From Promethearchaeota archaeon (GTDB lineage: Archaea; Asgardarchaeota; Lokiarchaeia; Sigynarchaeales; SOKP01), in NCBI GenBank assembly GCA_013375495.1, contig JABXKC010000001.1, positions 62,001-126,000 on the forward strand: DNA of 64,000 nt, in the 5' to 3' direction. The translations under genes and the position numbers were made by a program. Of the stretch, positions 8,708 through 17,580 are shown in pieces (the stretch's first letter is position 1; every line of letters starts with the position of its first letter). The notes under the pieces were generated by a model that searched no databases, was not told the DNA's origin, and was given only the letters and a program-made list of their open reading frames with translations.

Positions 8708-8902
8708 TTAGCGTACTCTTAGAGCATACTTTCCAGGAAAATGAATCTTTAAATAATTCGCCATTTCTGAGTTTCTTGGATCAATTATTATAACTTCGCC
8801 GGTATAATCATCACTAAGGCTATGAGTTTTACATTTTGGACAAACTGTTTGGCTTTTTGTTATTATGTGACAATTTTTACAGGCTTTTTCAAGTTTTTTC
8901 AT
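8708..8902 (-). CDS. spt4: Transcription elongation factor Spt4 (RpoE2)
   Basis: The 64-residue protein begins MKKLEKACKNCHIIT and has a second pair CPKCKTHSLSDDYTG, giving the four-cysteine zinc ribbon of Spt4, then GEVIIIDPRNSEMANYLKI and a C-terminal PGKYALRVR. Length is normal. Spt4 pairs with Spt5 to clamp RNA polymerase during elongation. It lies immediately downstream of rpo7 on the same strand, the usual archaeal arrangement. Confidence 0.96.
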   Translation of the reverse strand: MKKLEKACKNCHIITKSQTVCPKCKTHSLSDDYTGEVIIIDPRNSEMANYLKIHFPGKYALRVR

Positions 8903-8929
8903 TGATAATTTTCACCAAATAATTAGATT

Positions 8930-9532
8930 TTATTCTTCAATCTCTTCTTCATCTGTTGTCTTAGATTTTTTCGCTTCTTTACTAGCGTATTCTTCCTCGA
9001 CGTCAGCTTCAATCCATTCATATTTACCTAAAAACTTTTGACGCATTGATAATCCTAACTTACCGCTCCGTCCAGTGCCTAATGAAACTGCTATCACTTT
9101 AGCTCTTACCTCATTATTCACTTCAAGTATTTTCCCAGTTTCTTTGCCAATAAATCGATTACCGACTTGTTCGTAGGATATGTAATCATCGCAAATTTGG
9201 GAGACATGAACTAAACCATCCAACGGTCCTAGTCGGCAAAAAGCTCCAAAATCTACTAACTCAACTATATCCCCCTCCACTACCTCTCCAAGATTTGGCT
9301 TGAAAGATAAGATGGTGAATTCAACTTGATGGAATGTATTGGCATTTCCGGGAATAATAATCCCTGGACCTACATCAAGGACATCAACAATGGCTACAAT
9401 AAAACCATAATCCCTAGTAATTATTCCTTCATATTCTTCGCTAAGAATAATTCTTGCACTAACGGCTTTGGGTTGAGAGAAGAGAAACGGGGGTATCTCA
9501 CACTTAGTACTGAGGGAGTATAGCTTGAAGAT
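8930..9532 (-). CDS. rpo7: RNA polymerase subunit Rpo7 (RpoE'), no canonical start codon
   Basis: From 9280 downward the protein is the S1/OB half of Rpo7, with VELVDFGAFCRLGPLDGLVH and SRQ-like LSMRQKFLGKYEWIEAD. The same frame stays open upstream to a TAA at 9551-9553 and clearly encodes the N-terminal half: FKLYSLSTKCEIPPFLF, YEGIITRDYGFIVAIVDV and VEFTILSFKPNLGEVVEG match family blocks. No ATG, GTG or TTG occurs in frame between that stop and the GTG at 9280. Family proteins begin M-F/Y-K-L, which aligns with an ATC at 9532-9530. I therefore mark the start there (200 aa). Either the start is non-canonical or one base is wrong. The C-terminus carries a charged tail. Confidence 0.85.
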   Translation of the reverse strand: MFKLYSLSTKCEIPPFLFSQPKAVSARIILSEEYEGIITRDYGFIVAIVDVLDVGPGIIIPGNANTFHQVEFTILSFKPNLGEVVEGDIVELVDFGAFCRLGPLDGLVHVSQICDDYISYEQVGNRFIGKETGKILEVNNEVRAKVIAVSLGTGRSGKLGLSMRQKFLGKYEWIEADVEEEYASKEAKKSKTTDEEEIEE

Positions 9533-9671
9533 TTTTAAACACCGGTTATTTTAATTAATAGTTAATAAATATTAATATTATTGACGAAGAAAATTAAGCA
9601 TAAAATTAATAATTTGTGGTTTTTACCAAATACGTATTAAACTTAGAGGATTTTAGATATACTTAGTGAAA

Positions 9672-10037
9672 TTAGATCAATTGCGCTATTTTTTCACAGG
9701 TTCTCCGGCAATCTAATAGAATTAACCCAAGCCTGACATCTTTCGTAGTAGATACTGTCAATACCGCGTTTGGGCCTGCTTGCATGACCAAAAGATAGCC
9801 TTCACTTCCCTTTATATAAAGTTGATCAAAATCTCCTTTTCCCATTTCGATTATTGCTCTTTCGGATAAGGAGAGTAAAGCGGCAGTCATTGCTGCGATT
9901 CTTGTTTCATCAACGCCTTGTGGAAGCGCAGATGCAATAGGAAGTCCTTCAGCAGACACGATAGCAGCAGATTTTACTTCTGGAATTGCACCGAGTAATT
10001 TTTTCAAAAGGTCATCTAAGGTTTCGACAGACTCCAT
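9672..10037 (-). CDS. Roadblock/LC7-domain protein
   Basis: The 121-residue protein is a single roadblock domain: an N-terminal helix ETLDDLLKKLLGAIPEV, the strand AAIVSAEGLPIASALP, helix TRIAAMTAALLSLSERAII and strands GYLLVMQAG and AVLTVSTT. Roadblock proteins dimerise and serve as platforms or regulators of small GTPases (MglB, Ragulator, dynein light chain LC7) and are abundant in Asgard genomes. There is no membrane anchor. It stands alone, and the nearest GTPase is at 12343. Which GTPase it binds cannot be told from sequence. Confidence 0.92.
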   Translation of the reverse strand: MESVETLDDLLKKLLGAIPEVKSAAIVSAEGLPIASALPQGVDETRIAAMTAALLSLSERAIIEMGKGDFDQLYIKGSEGYLLVMQAGPNAVLTVSTTKDVRLGLILLDCRRTCEKIAQLI

Positions 10038-10321
10038 TACTGATACTTTCTCCTTCGCAATAATTAAAGATTTTTATTAGATAAATATAATAAAATAGGA
10101 AGACAATTAAGATATATTTTCACTTATAATTTAAATAGATTGGTACTATTTATTTATTTTTTTTTATTCGTTATATATATAAAAATCTTGTTTATTATAT
10201 GTTTATTAAAGTTTATAATACGTGGATAAAGCTTTAATTCTGGCTACAAGATTAAATACAAGATTAATTAATTTATAATTAATTATAAAAATAAATAACC
10301 ATCAGAGTTAAAGTGCTTATC
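10038..10321. other. Divergent AT-rich intergenic region
   Basis: This stretch between the divergent roadblock gene and the dolichol-kinase-like gene holds no convincing ORF or RNA gene. It is almost entirely A and T, with TATA-like sequences on both strands (for example around 10170-10185), and probably contains both promoters. Confidence 0.5.
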
Positions 10322-11458
10322 ATGGAATATTGGGCTTTCGTGGAAAGTTTATACAACGTAACTTTATCGCTATTCTTTTTTGTTTTAATGAGTTTGATGT
10401 ATTATATTGGTGTCAAGGGATATAGAGCAAAAAATAGGTATGGCGGAATTTCTTCAATCTTATGTGGAGTATGCTTTTTAATTTTTGGATATTATAACTC
10501 TGTTATTGGATTTCTCACATTTCCATGGAATGGATTTTTAGTGTGGTGGATCGGTATGATTCTTATTATTAACCTCATTTTTACCACGATTATAAGAAAA
10601 AACATAGAGAAAATGAGGAGAGAAGAGAAAAGCAGAACTAACATAGGAGAAACTACCAGAGAGAAATCGGTTTTACGGAGGTATATTAGGAGAATGACTA
10701 AAGAAAATCCTTATAGGGACGAAATTCCTTTCAGAATGGAAATAATTAGGAAAAGTTTTCACTTATCAGGATTCTTGTTATTAGTCGCTTATTATGGAGT
10801 TGCTTCACTGGTAAATGATGGGATTATCGTAATGATCCATCAGATTGAACCTTCGTACAACTTTTTATGGGGTGATTTATCTACTTATCCTTTTACACTT
10901 GAAGACTTACGTGCTGGTGTGGAAATTACTATGTTTGCTCTAATTGCGGCTTTAGCATTCGCAATTATATCTGACATAATTCGTATAGTGTGGGGTCCTG
11001 AATATTCTGTTTTTAATTTTTTAACAAAATCTATGCTAAGAAATAAAGAAAAAAACGCTGCCGGGCCTCAAATTTACATTATTACAGGATTTATTTTTTC
11101 TTACATGCTCTATATGACAGAAATTATCCCCGACATTCGCGTTTATTTTGCGGGAATCCTCATAGCATGTCTCTCAGACGCATCTGCTGCATTAATTGGG
11201 AGAAGATTTGGAAAACACAAAATAACACTAAGAAATAACGATGTTAAATCGATTGAAGGTTTTATCGCTGGTGTAGCAGTCGCCTATATAATTGGTCTTG
11301 TGCTTGTAGGTCCAATTTATGCTATAATGGGTGCTATCGTGTTCTTTCTTACTGATTATTTGCCATCATTGACAGCAGATAATATATTAAATCCAATATT
11401 TATACCAATTGGTATCCAATTTCTTGTAGTTTTATTGGGATTGCCAGTGGGTTGGTAA
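10322..11458 (+). CDS. Polytopic membrane protein, dolichol kinase/CDP-diglyceride synthase-like C-terminus
   Basis: I chose the ATG at 10322; an in-frame GTG at 10313 would add three residues. Three N-terminal membrane helices are followed by a basic cytoplasmic loop (about residues 95-140) and further helices. The C-terminal part has LACLSDASAALIGRRFGKHK then KSIEGFIAGVAVAYIIG, the SD...GRxFGKxK...KSxEG pattern of the polyprenol/dolichol kinase and phosphatidate cytidylyltransferase superfamily. Such enzymes use CTP to phosphorylate dolichol or to activate archaeal ether lipids. The likely role is lipid-carrier recycling or lipid head-group activation in the membrane; the exact substrate is not determined. 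Confidence 0.8.
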   Translation: MEYWAFVESLYNVTLSLFFFVLMSLMYYIGVKGYRAKNRYGGISSILCGVCFLIFGYYNSVIGFLTFPWNGFLVWWIGMILIINLIFTTIIRKNIEKMRREEKSRTNIGETTREKSVLRRYIRRMTKENPYRDEIPFRMEIIRKSFHLSGFLLLVAYYGVASLVNDGIIVMIHQIEPSYNFLWGDLSTYPFTLEDLRAGVEITMFALIAALAFAIISDIIRIVWGPEYSVFNFLTKSMLRNKEKNAAGPQIYIITGFIFSYMLYMTEIIPDIRVYFAGILIACLSDASAALIGRRFGKHKITLRNNDVKSIEGFIAGVAVAYIIGLVLVGPIYAIMGAIVFFLTDYLPSLTADNILNPIFIPIGIQFLVVLLGLPVGW

Positions 11459-11492
11459 AACAATTTTTTAAAAATTAGTTATATTAAATACT

Positions 11493-12338
11493 ATGCGCAA
11501 ATTAATTGAAGAGCTTAAAGATATAAGATTGGCTATTTTTGATTTAGATGGAGTTATTTACAGAGGTAATACTTTAATTCCTAGTAGTGAAAAAGTGATT
11601 GACGTTCTAAGAGAAAATTCTGTCAAGGTGGTTTATAATTCCAACAATTCTACAGCTACAAGACAAATGTATGTTGATCGATTGAGAAATTTTAACATAA
11701 AAAGTGAAATATCTGATTTTTATACTAGCGCATCAATTACCGCAGGAGAAATTACTAATTTAAAGCAGAGTGCAACCATCTTTGTCATCGGTGAAATCGG
11801 ATTAAGGGAAGAATTAAAAATGAGAGGGCATACAATTGTCAATGTAGATGCTGAGTATAAGGAAGTTGATTTTGTGATAGTTGGTTTGGACAGCAACTTT
11901 AATTATGAAAAACTAGCATTCGCTCAAAACTGTATTTTAAAAGGAAACGCACAGTTTTACGCAACTAATGCAGATAGTACCTTACCCGTTACCAACGGTT
12001 TATTACCTGGAGCAGGAGTAATGGTAAATGCCGTTCAAACTTGTACTAACCAGAACCCAGTCAAAATATTTGGTAAACCAAATCCATTTGGGATTCATAC
12101 AATACTAAAAGAAACTAATACTCCCCCCAATAATGCTGTAATTTTTGGAGATCGGTTAAATACAGATATTTTAGCAGGTAATAGGGCTAAAATTAATACG
12201 GTTCTCGTATTAACTGGAGTCACAAAAAAATCTGATATTAAAAAGCTTCAAGAAGAAATTATTGATTTTCCAGATATTGATAAAGATTTAAATCCGGATC
12301 TAATTATAAATTCATTAGAAGATATCTTTGTAGGATAA
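11493..12338 (+). CDS. HAD-superfamily (IIA, NagD-type) phosphatase
   Basis: The 281-residue protein has the nucleophile motif IFDLDGVIYRGN near residue 17, the second motif VVYNSNNSTATRQ, and the late IFGDRLNTDILAGNRA loop with the acidic magnesium ligands. VKIFGKPNPFGIHTI is the characteristic HAD-IIA segment before it. Family members dephosphorylate small phosphate esters such as phosphoglycolate, glycerol phosphate or nucleotides. The size of the cap between residues about 90 and 190 fits type C2a. The gene starts 34 bp after the membrane gene and may be cotranscribed. Confidence 0.92.
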   Translation: MRKLIEELKDIRLAIFDLDGVIYRGNTLIPSSEKVIDVLRENSVKVVYNSNNSTATRQMYVDRLRNFNIKSEISDFYTSASITAGEITNLKQSATIFVIGEIGLREELKMRGHTIVNVDAEYKEVDFVIVGLDSNFNYEKLAFAQNCILKGNAQFYATNADSTLPVTNGLLPGAGVMVNAVQTCTNQNPVKIFGKPNPFGIHTILKETNTPPNNAVIFGDRLNTDILAGNRAKINTVLVLTGVTKKSDIKKLQEEIIDFPDIDKDLNPDLIINSLEDIFVG

Positions 12339-12342
12339 GTGT

Positions 12343-12915
12343 TTAAAGGCCAACTCTTTTTAGCATTAAATTTGCGATTTCGGTGAATATATCTTCTACA
12401 TTTCTCCCATCCTTAGATGAGCATTCGATATATCCATATAAATTTTGTTCTTTTGCAAGATCGTATGCTTCTTTGCTTGAAACAGCTCGCTTGTAGCTTA
12501 AATCTAGCTTACTTCCAACCATCATTACAGGTAGCTGTTTATCTTTAGCCCCAACAAAACCTTTTTTAAAAATTTCGATCCATTCAGGGAAATTTTTCAG
12601 GCTAGAGAATCTTGTTATGTCATACATAAAAATTCCTCCAGATGCGCCAAGAACATAACTTGGTAAAAGAAATCTAAAGCGACTTTCTCCGGCAAAATCC
12701 CAAATTTGTAGTGAAACTAGTTTATCGCCGACTTTTATCTTTTTAACATGGAAATCGACTCCTATGGTTAATGATTGATTAGTTTTAAATACTCCTGTAA
12801 GGTATCTACCAATGAGAGTTGTTTTTCCTACGCCTCCATCCCCAAAGAAACAGATTTTAAACAATACATCGGGCTCTGTCTCGTCTTTCAGATTATGGTT
12901 GTTATTATGATTCAT
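12343..12915 (-). CDS. Rab/Ras-like small GTPase
   Basis: The G motifs are clear: G1 GDGGVGKTT near residue 25, a switch I threonine in LTIGVDFHVKK, G3 WDFAGESRFR, G4 GSKLDL (Ser in place of Asn) and G5 ECSSKDG. The G3 glutamine found in Ras and Rab is replaced by Glu (AGE), so intrinsic hydrolysis may differ. There is no C-terminal cysteine box, so prenylation is not expected. The N-terminus carries a short polar His/Asn extension. This is a typical Asgard Rab-like protein. It converges with the HAD gene, 4 bp apart. Confidence 0.95.
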   Translation of the reverse strand: MNHNNNHNLKDETEPDVLFKICFFGDGGVGKTTLIGRYLTGVFKTNQSLTIGVDFHVKKIKVGDKLVSLQIWDFAGESRFRFLLPSYVLGASGGIFMYDITRFSSLKNFPEWIEIFKKGFVGAKDKQLPVMMVGSKLDLSYKRAVSSKEAYDLAKEQNLYGYIECSSKDGRNVEDIFTEIANLMLKRVGL

Positions 12916-13140
12916 TTGTACGTATCTTAAATCGATTTACCATCCAATTTTGTAATTAAAGTATTTTAAAAGTATAATTGTAATTATAATTATAATAAAA
13001 GTTTCCTATTAAAATATTAATGGTTTTCAAAAGGGATATTAATTATTCTTCCAAAAGTGTAAAAAACATCAAATTAAATAAATTTTTCAGTTAAAGACAT
13101 ATTTTAATTATGTATTTAATTTTTTCACATAGGGGATACT

Positions 13141-14304
13141 ATGTCAACGAAAATAAGTATTGTAAACGCTAAAGATTATGAAACTATCCCGGATGCAATA
13201 GTTGCAGCCATTAGATTGATTGAAAAAGATTTAAATTTTAATCTCCTTGAATGCAAAGATATTCTACTGAAACCCAACTTATTAAGAGCTACTAAAGACG
13301 CTTGCACTCAATCTGTTTTTGTTGAAGGCGTAATAAAATACCTAAAAGAATCCGGTGTCCGAATGGAGAATGTGAGCATTGGAGATTCTCCAGGACAGAT
13401 AAAAATTTCGGCCACTCAAATAGCAAAAAAAATTGGTTTATACGAAACCTGTGAAAAAGCAGGAATTAGATTTATTAATTTTGAGCATGATATTCCCGTT
13501 CATGAAAAAATTGAAGATTCAATAAGACTTGAAGATTATTACGTATCCAAAGCCGTAAAAGATTGTGATCTATTAATAAATTTACCAAAATTGAAAACTC
13601 ACGGAGAAGCAACTATTACCGGAGCAATCAAAAACTACTGGGGCGTTATTCCAGGAGGATTAAAAGCAAAATTTCATTTGGTAGGAAGAACTCCTGATAA
13701 ATTTGGGGAAGCGTTAGCAGATAATTATTCGTGGATTGTTAAAAATAAACCAAATCGACTAACTATTTACGATTGTGTTCGGGTCATGCAAGGTCCAATG
13801 GGGCCCGTGTCTGGTCATATGAAACAATGGGATTTGATTCTAGTAGGAACTGACGAATTAGCATTAGATATCGTAGCATTAAAGATTGGAAAATATAACG
13901 GTCGTAAATATGTTCCTCATTTGAGAAATGCTTCTGAAAGAGGATTAGGTGAGTTTAATCTTGAAAATATAGAAATTTTAGGAGTATCCTTAGAAGAAGC
14001 GAAAAAAATAACTCCAAAATTTAAAGTTCCTGGAAGACTGATGACGAGGTTTGCGAGCTTCATTACTCGAAGTATAGTTTATAAAGTTACAAAAAAGAGA
14101 CCAATTCTAAAGAAAGAATTATGTGTACAATGTGGGCAGTGTTATGAGGTTTGCCCTGCAAATGCTATCAATTTTGTTAGTGGAGCATATCCCGAATTTC
14201 TTAGGAGAGAATGTATCTCTTGTCTTTGTTGTATGGAAATGTGTCCTCAAAAATCAATCAAACCAAAATTACGAGGATTTGGTGGTATGCTTCATTCGTA
14301 CTAA
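13141..14304 (+). CDS. DUF362 protein with C-terminal 2x4Fe-4S ferredoxin domain
   Basis: Residues 1-290 form a DUF362 domain (LLKPNLLRA, VSIGDSPGQIKIS, DLLINLPKLKTHGEATITGA, GAIKNYWGVIPGG). The C-terminus holds two ferredoxin cluster motifs, CVQCGQCYEVCP and CISCLCCMEMCP, from about residue 328. Proteins of this layout are common in anaerobes and are thought to handle electrons, but their reaction is not established. The gene is flanked by divergent and convergent genes, so it is probably monocistronic. An ORF inside its 3' end is a frame shadow. Confidence 0.92.
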   Translation: MSTKISIVNAKDYETIPDAIVAAIRLIEKDLNFNLLECKDILLKPNLLRATKDACTQSVFVEGVIKYLKESGVRMENVSIGDSPGQIKISATQIAKKIGLYETCEKAGIRFINFEHDIPVHEKIEDSIRLEDYYVSKAVKDCDLLINLPKLKTHGEATITGAIKNYWGVIPGGLKAKFHLVGRTPDKFGEALADNYSWIVKNKPNRLTIYDCVRVMQGPMGPVSGHMKQWDLILVGTDELALDIVALKIGKYNGRKYVPHLRNASERGLGEFNLENIEILGVSLEEAKKITPKFKVPGRLMTRFASFITRSIVYKVTKKRPILKKELCVQCGQCYEVCPANAINFVSGAYPEFLRRECISCLCCMEMCPQKSIKPKLRGFGGMLHSY

Positions 14305-14305
14305 A

Positions 14306-15721
14306 TTACTTCTTATTATATAGATCGCTATAATTTTTTAGAAATAAATAATTTGAAAGTCTCGTGTTTTGGATCGATTTTACTTGAACGAATTCATTTG
14401 GTGCGTGCGCATACCCCCCAATACCCAAACCGCCAACAATAAAGTTGAGTCCCAATTGGCTTTGAATCTGACTTAATGGAGCTGCTGCAGCGCTAATCGG
14501 CCAAACTTGCGTAGAAAAACCCAGCTTTATAAAACTATCCACGAGGCTTTTTACCAAAATTGAATCTTCTCTAATCTTTGATCGATCATAACCTATGTTT
14601 TCAATAATTTCAAAATGGGATTTTAAATTTTTTGTTAAATCACTAACTCTTTCTTTAATTTCGTCTAAAATTAAATTTACTGATATATCGTGAGCAAATC
14701 TAATGTCAATATTACACTCAGCTTTGTTAGCTACCATATTTTTTATTCCATTTTCCAAATAACCAGATTTTAAAGTAGAGAGATTAAAAGTTGGATTAAA
14801 CAAGTAAGTAATAAAACTCAGCTTAGGATCATCTATAAGAGTTTGCCTAATTCCTGCTTTTTCTTTTATTATTCCTAAATCAATACTTTTCATTAAATTG
14901 TCAATTAATTTGTTTTCAGATTTTGTCATTTTGTAAGGAACACTTAAAGATTTTATTTTAAACTTATTTTCAGAAAAAATATTTTGAAGAATGAATACCA
15001 AATCTTGAGCAGGATTAGGTATCATCGAGCTAAAAGCAGAGTGGGATTCTTCGTTTAATGATGAAACCCTAATCGTTAAAGACAAAATACCTTTATAACC
15101 AAGCTTTAAAACCGAAGTCTGATTTAAATCTTGTTTCATAGAAGGATAGTACGCATCTATGCAGGATTTGAACATATTCTTTTTTGATTTTAGAGTCCTT
15201 AACAATGTAGGTGAACCAACTTCTTCTTCTCCGTCTATTAAAAACATTAGAGATATAGGAAGCTTTTCTTCTTTTTTTAAAAGTTTTACTACATTTAGAA
15301 AGGAAATTAAGGGAGTTTTTGAATTGTATGCTCCCCTGGCAATAATTACTTTGCCTATTTTATCTAGTGGCTTCGGTAAATCAGTAATTTGTGCTCCAAA
15401 AGGTCTTTCAATCCATTCATTATCCTTATTTACAGGTTGAGTATCGTACATCATATAAATTAATAATTTGTCCTCGATATTTCCATCAACTTCTGCTATT
15501 AATAATGGATTTATTTCCCCTTCGATTTCTATAATATCTTCGCAAAAATAAGAAATGTACGAGGTAATAAATTCTTTAGCGTCTTCAATTGCTTCTCGAT
15601 TTAAGGTATAACTAGGAATTTGTAAAAATTGGATTAAATCTTCTTCAATGAACTTTTCATTGCTACTATGGATTAATTCATTAACACTAATTTCACCATT
15701 AGAAGAGCTTTCTTCATTCAT
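14306..15721 (-). CDS. M20-family peptidase homologue with altered metal site
   Basis: The 471-residue protein follows the M20 (ArgE/DapE/carnosinase) layout, with a catalytic domain split by a dimerisation domain (about residues 205-330). Aligned by eye, the first metal ligand His is Met (IYMMYDTQPV instead of YGHYDVQPV), the bridging Asp is Asn (RGAYNSK), and a later Asp is probably replaced (YYPSMKQ). The catalytic Glu pair DGEEEVGS and the final His (GYAHAPNE) remain. It may bind one metal or none and may be a pseudo-enzyme or a specialised subfamily. Its stop abuts the convergent DUF362 gene. Confidence 0.88.
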   Translation of the reverse strand: MNEESSSNGEISVNELIHSSNEKFIEEDLIQFLQIPSYTLNREAIEDAKEFITSYISYFCEDIIEIEGEINPLLIAEVDGNIEDKLLIYMMYDTQPVNKDNEWIERPFGAQITDLPKPLDKIGKVIIARGAYNSKTPLISFLNVVKLLKKEEKLPISLMFLIDGEEEVGSPTLLRTLKSKKNMFKSCIDAYYPSMKQDLNQTSVLKLGYKGILSLTIRVSSLNEESHSAFSSMIPNPAQDLVFILQNIFSENKFKIKSLSVPYKMTKSENKLIDNLMKSIDLGIIKEKAGIRQTLIDDPKLSFITYLFNPTFNLSTLKSGYLENGIKNMVANKAECNIDIRFAHDISVNLILDEIKERVSDLTKNLKSHFEIIENIGYDRSKIREDSILVKSLVDSFIKLGFSTQVWPISAAAAPLSQIQSQLGLNFIVGGLGIGGYAHAPNEFVQVKSIQNTRLSNYLFLKNYSDLYNKK

Positions 15722-15786
15722 ATATATTAAAATTTTAAGTCAACATTAATTAAATTAACTATTGGATACTAAGTAAGATTTTAAAT

Positions 15787-16173
15787 ATGGATGAGTTAGA
15801 ACTTCCAAAAACTGAAAAGGTTAAAAAATTAACTCAAATTATGGACCAGATTAAAGAAAATGGTAATTTATTAGGAGTTATGTTTGCGTACCGCGACGGA
15901 AAACTTATAGCGGAAAATTTCAAAGAAAAAATTGATTTTGATATCTTTACGTCTATGTGTGCATCAGTCTTAGAAAGTGCTATAAGTCTAGGACGTACAA
16001 TGGGGGATAGAAAAGCTTTAAAAATAATAGCAGAATTAGGAACTCAGACTATTGTTATTACTGAATGTGATGAAAAAACATTTTTGGTTTTCGAATTAAA
16101 TAACGAATCCAATTTTAAAGCTATATTAGAAAAAATGGAAAATTACATTCGTAAAATAATTTTCCTCTACTAG
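15787..16173 (+). CDS. Roadblock/LC7-like protein
   Basis: The 128-residue protein has the roadblock order: N-terminal helix (EKVKKLTQIMDQIKENG), strand GVMFAYRDGKLIAENF, helix FTSMCASVLESAISLGRTMG, strands ALKIIAELGTQTIVITECD and TFLVFELN, then a C-terminal helix. It is more divergent than the protein at 9672. Expected role is dimeric regulation or scaffolding of a small GTPase. It starts 65 bp after the divergent M20-like gene; no GTPase is adjacent. Confidence 0.8.
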   Translation: MDELELPKTEKVKKLTQIMDQIKENGNLLGVMFAYRDGKLIAENFKEKIDFDIFTSMCASVLESAISLGRTMGDRKALKIIAELGTQTIVITECDEKTFLVFELNNESNFKAILEKMENYIRKIIFLY

Positions 16174-16212
16174 AAAGAAAAAATGGAATAAAAAAAAGTT
16201 ATTTCAACTGTA

Positions 16213-17472
16213 TTAACCTTGGCTATCTATAAATTTTAAATACTCGATACAAATTTGGGCAAATTGACCAAGAGCCTCTTTTTCTATTACAGAGGGGTTA
16301 TCATTTCGAGTGTGATAATACGGTGCCAGTTCTTCCTTTAAATTCAAACCACCTATTGCAACAGCTGGAATATTCTTTTTGCTAAAAGTTGCTCCATCGG
16401 TTGCGCCAAATGGGAGAGCTAATAATTTCGCGTTAAGATTCAAATTCTCTGCTATATCTAAAATGAGTTCAAAGACTAATGGGTCGTGTTGGGCGCCTAT
16501 CCCAGATTCTTTATTGTGGATTATGATAAAATCTTTTTTAGCAATGCTATCCATATTAACAACCGTAGTTTGAGACGAGATCAATTCGTCGTAATGTGTT
16601 TTTACATATCGTTTTGAGCCTCTTAAACCAGCTTCCTCGCCTGCGAAAGAAATCAAGTGAACTCTGGTGTGTTTAGGGAAGATTTCATCATTATTCCTAT
16701 TCTCAGACAATACTTTTGCGATTCCTAATAGTATAGAAACTCCAGATAAGTTATCGAACGCACCAAGAACAGGTTTATAGCTATGGAAAAAGATATAAAC
16801 TAATATGATTGGTATAAAAACTATGAAGATTATACCGAAGACTAAAAATAGAATATGTTGTTCAATCGAAAAGAGGAAAAAGATCAACTTTAATATTATC
16901 GCAACAAACATTATCGCAACCCCTAAATATCCTACATTTATTATTGTTTGGCCAAATCGCTTCAAATAGTAAAAAGTATTAAATTCAAAGGCAGAATCGT
17001 GGTGGGCAGAGAAGATTACTGTGTTTTTTATTTCATTTTTTGGATTGATAGTTCCAATAATGTTTCTCGATTCTCGTTTAGGAAAGAGGAAATCAAAGGT
17101 TTCGTGGTATTTCATTACTTCTAAAATGAAATAGCTAACTGTAACTCCAATGAGAACAATCGCTAAAATCAAAAAAAGGATATTGAAAGTAGGGTGTAGA
17201 GTTAGGATCTTAAGATCATTTAATAAAGATAACCAATAAAAAACGCCAGTGATAAATACTATAAGTGCCCCATACCTTATTCCTCCTAAAAAAGCGTGAG
17301 GGCTACTGGTGTATGACTCTTGGTGTGTTTCATCGCAAAACTTTTTCAATTCTGATTCTACTCTGTTGCCCGCTAATATTTCCTGTTCAGTCCCTGATTC
17401 TCGAGGCCCAATTTCATTGCAGATATCTTCAATAAATTTATACATGTAATTATTATCATACATTTTTATCAT
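16213..17472 (-). CDS. Membrane-embedded M28-family zinc aminopeptidase
   Basis: All expected M28 zinc ligands are visible: FSAHHDSAFEF, the bridging Asp in GAFDNLSGVS, the catalytic Glu pair in SFAGEEAGLRGS, the Asp in VNMDSI and the His in YYHTRNDN. Several hydrophobic segments (about residues 68-92, 97-122, 180-205 and 210-235) interrupt the N-terminal half, so the peptidase domain is membrane-tethered, an arrangement seen in other archaeal M28 proteins. It probably removes N-terminal residues from peptides. The start is ATG at 17472, with a second ATG at 17463. Confidence 0.92.
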   Translation of the reverse strand: MIKMYDNNYMYKFIEDICNEIGPRESGTEQEILAGNRVESELKKFCDETHQESYTSSPHAFLGGIRYGALIVFITGVFYWLSLLNDLKILTLHPTFNILFLILAIVLIGVTVSYFILEVMKYHETFDFLFPKRESRNIIGTINPKNEIKNTVIFSAHHDSAFEFNTFYYLKRFGQTIINVGYLGVAIMFVAIILKLIFFLFSIEQHILFLVFGIIFIVFIPIILVYIFFHSYKPVLGAFDNLSGVSILLGIAKVLSENRNNDEIFPKHTRVHLISFAGEEAGLRGSKRYVKTHYDELISSQTTVVNMDSIAKKDFIIIHNKESGIGAQHDPLVFELILDIAENLNLNAKLLALPFGATDGATFSKKNIPAVAIGGLNLKEELAPYYHTRNDNPSVIEKEALGQFAQICIEYLKFIDSQG

Positions 17473-17580
17473 TATTTTATGTTTAAACCTAGATAGTTAG
17501 TCAAAAATCACAATGTTAAATAAAAATTCGCTATGTTCAATATTATAGCTATAATTATTTGAAATATTAGGGGTATTATT

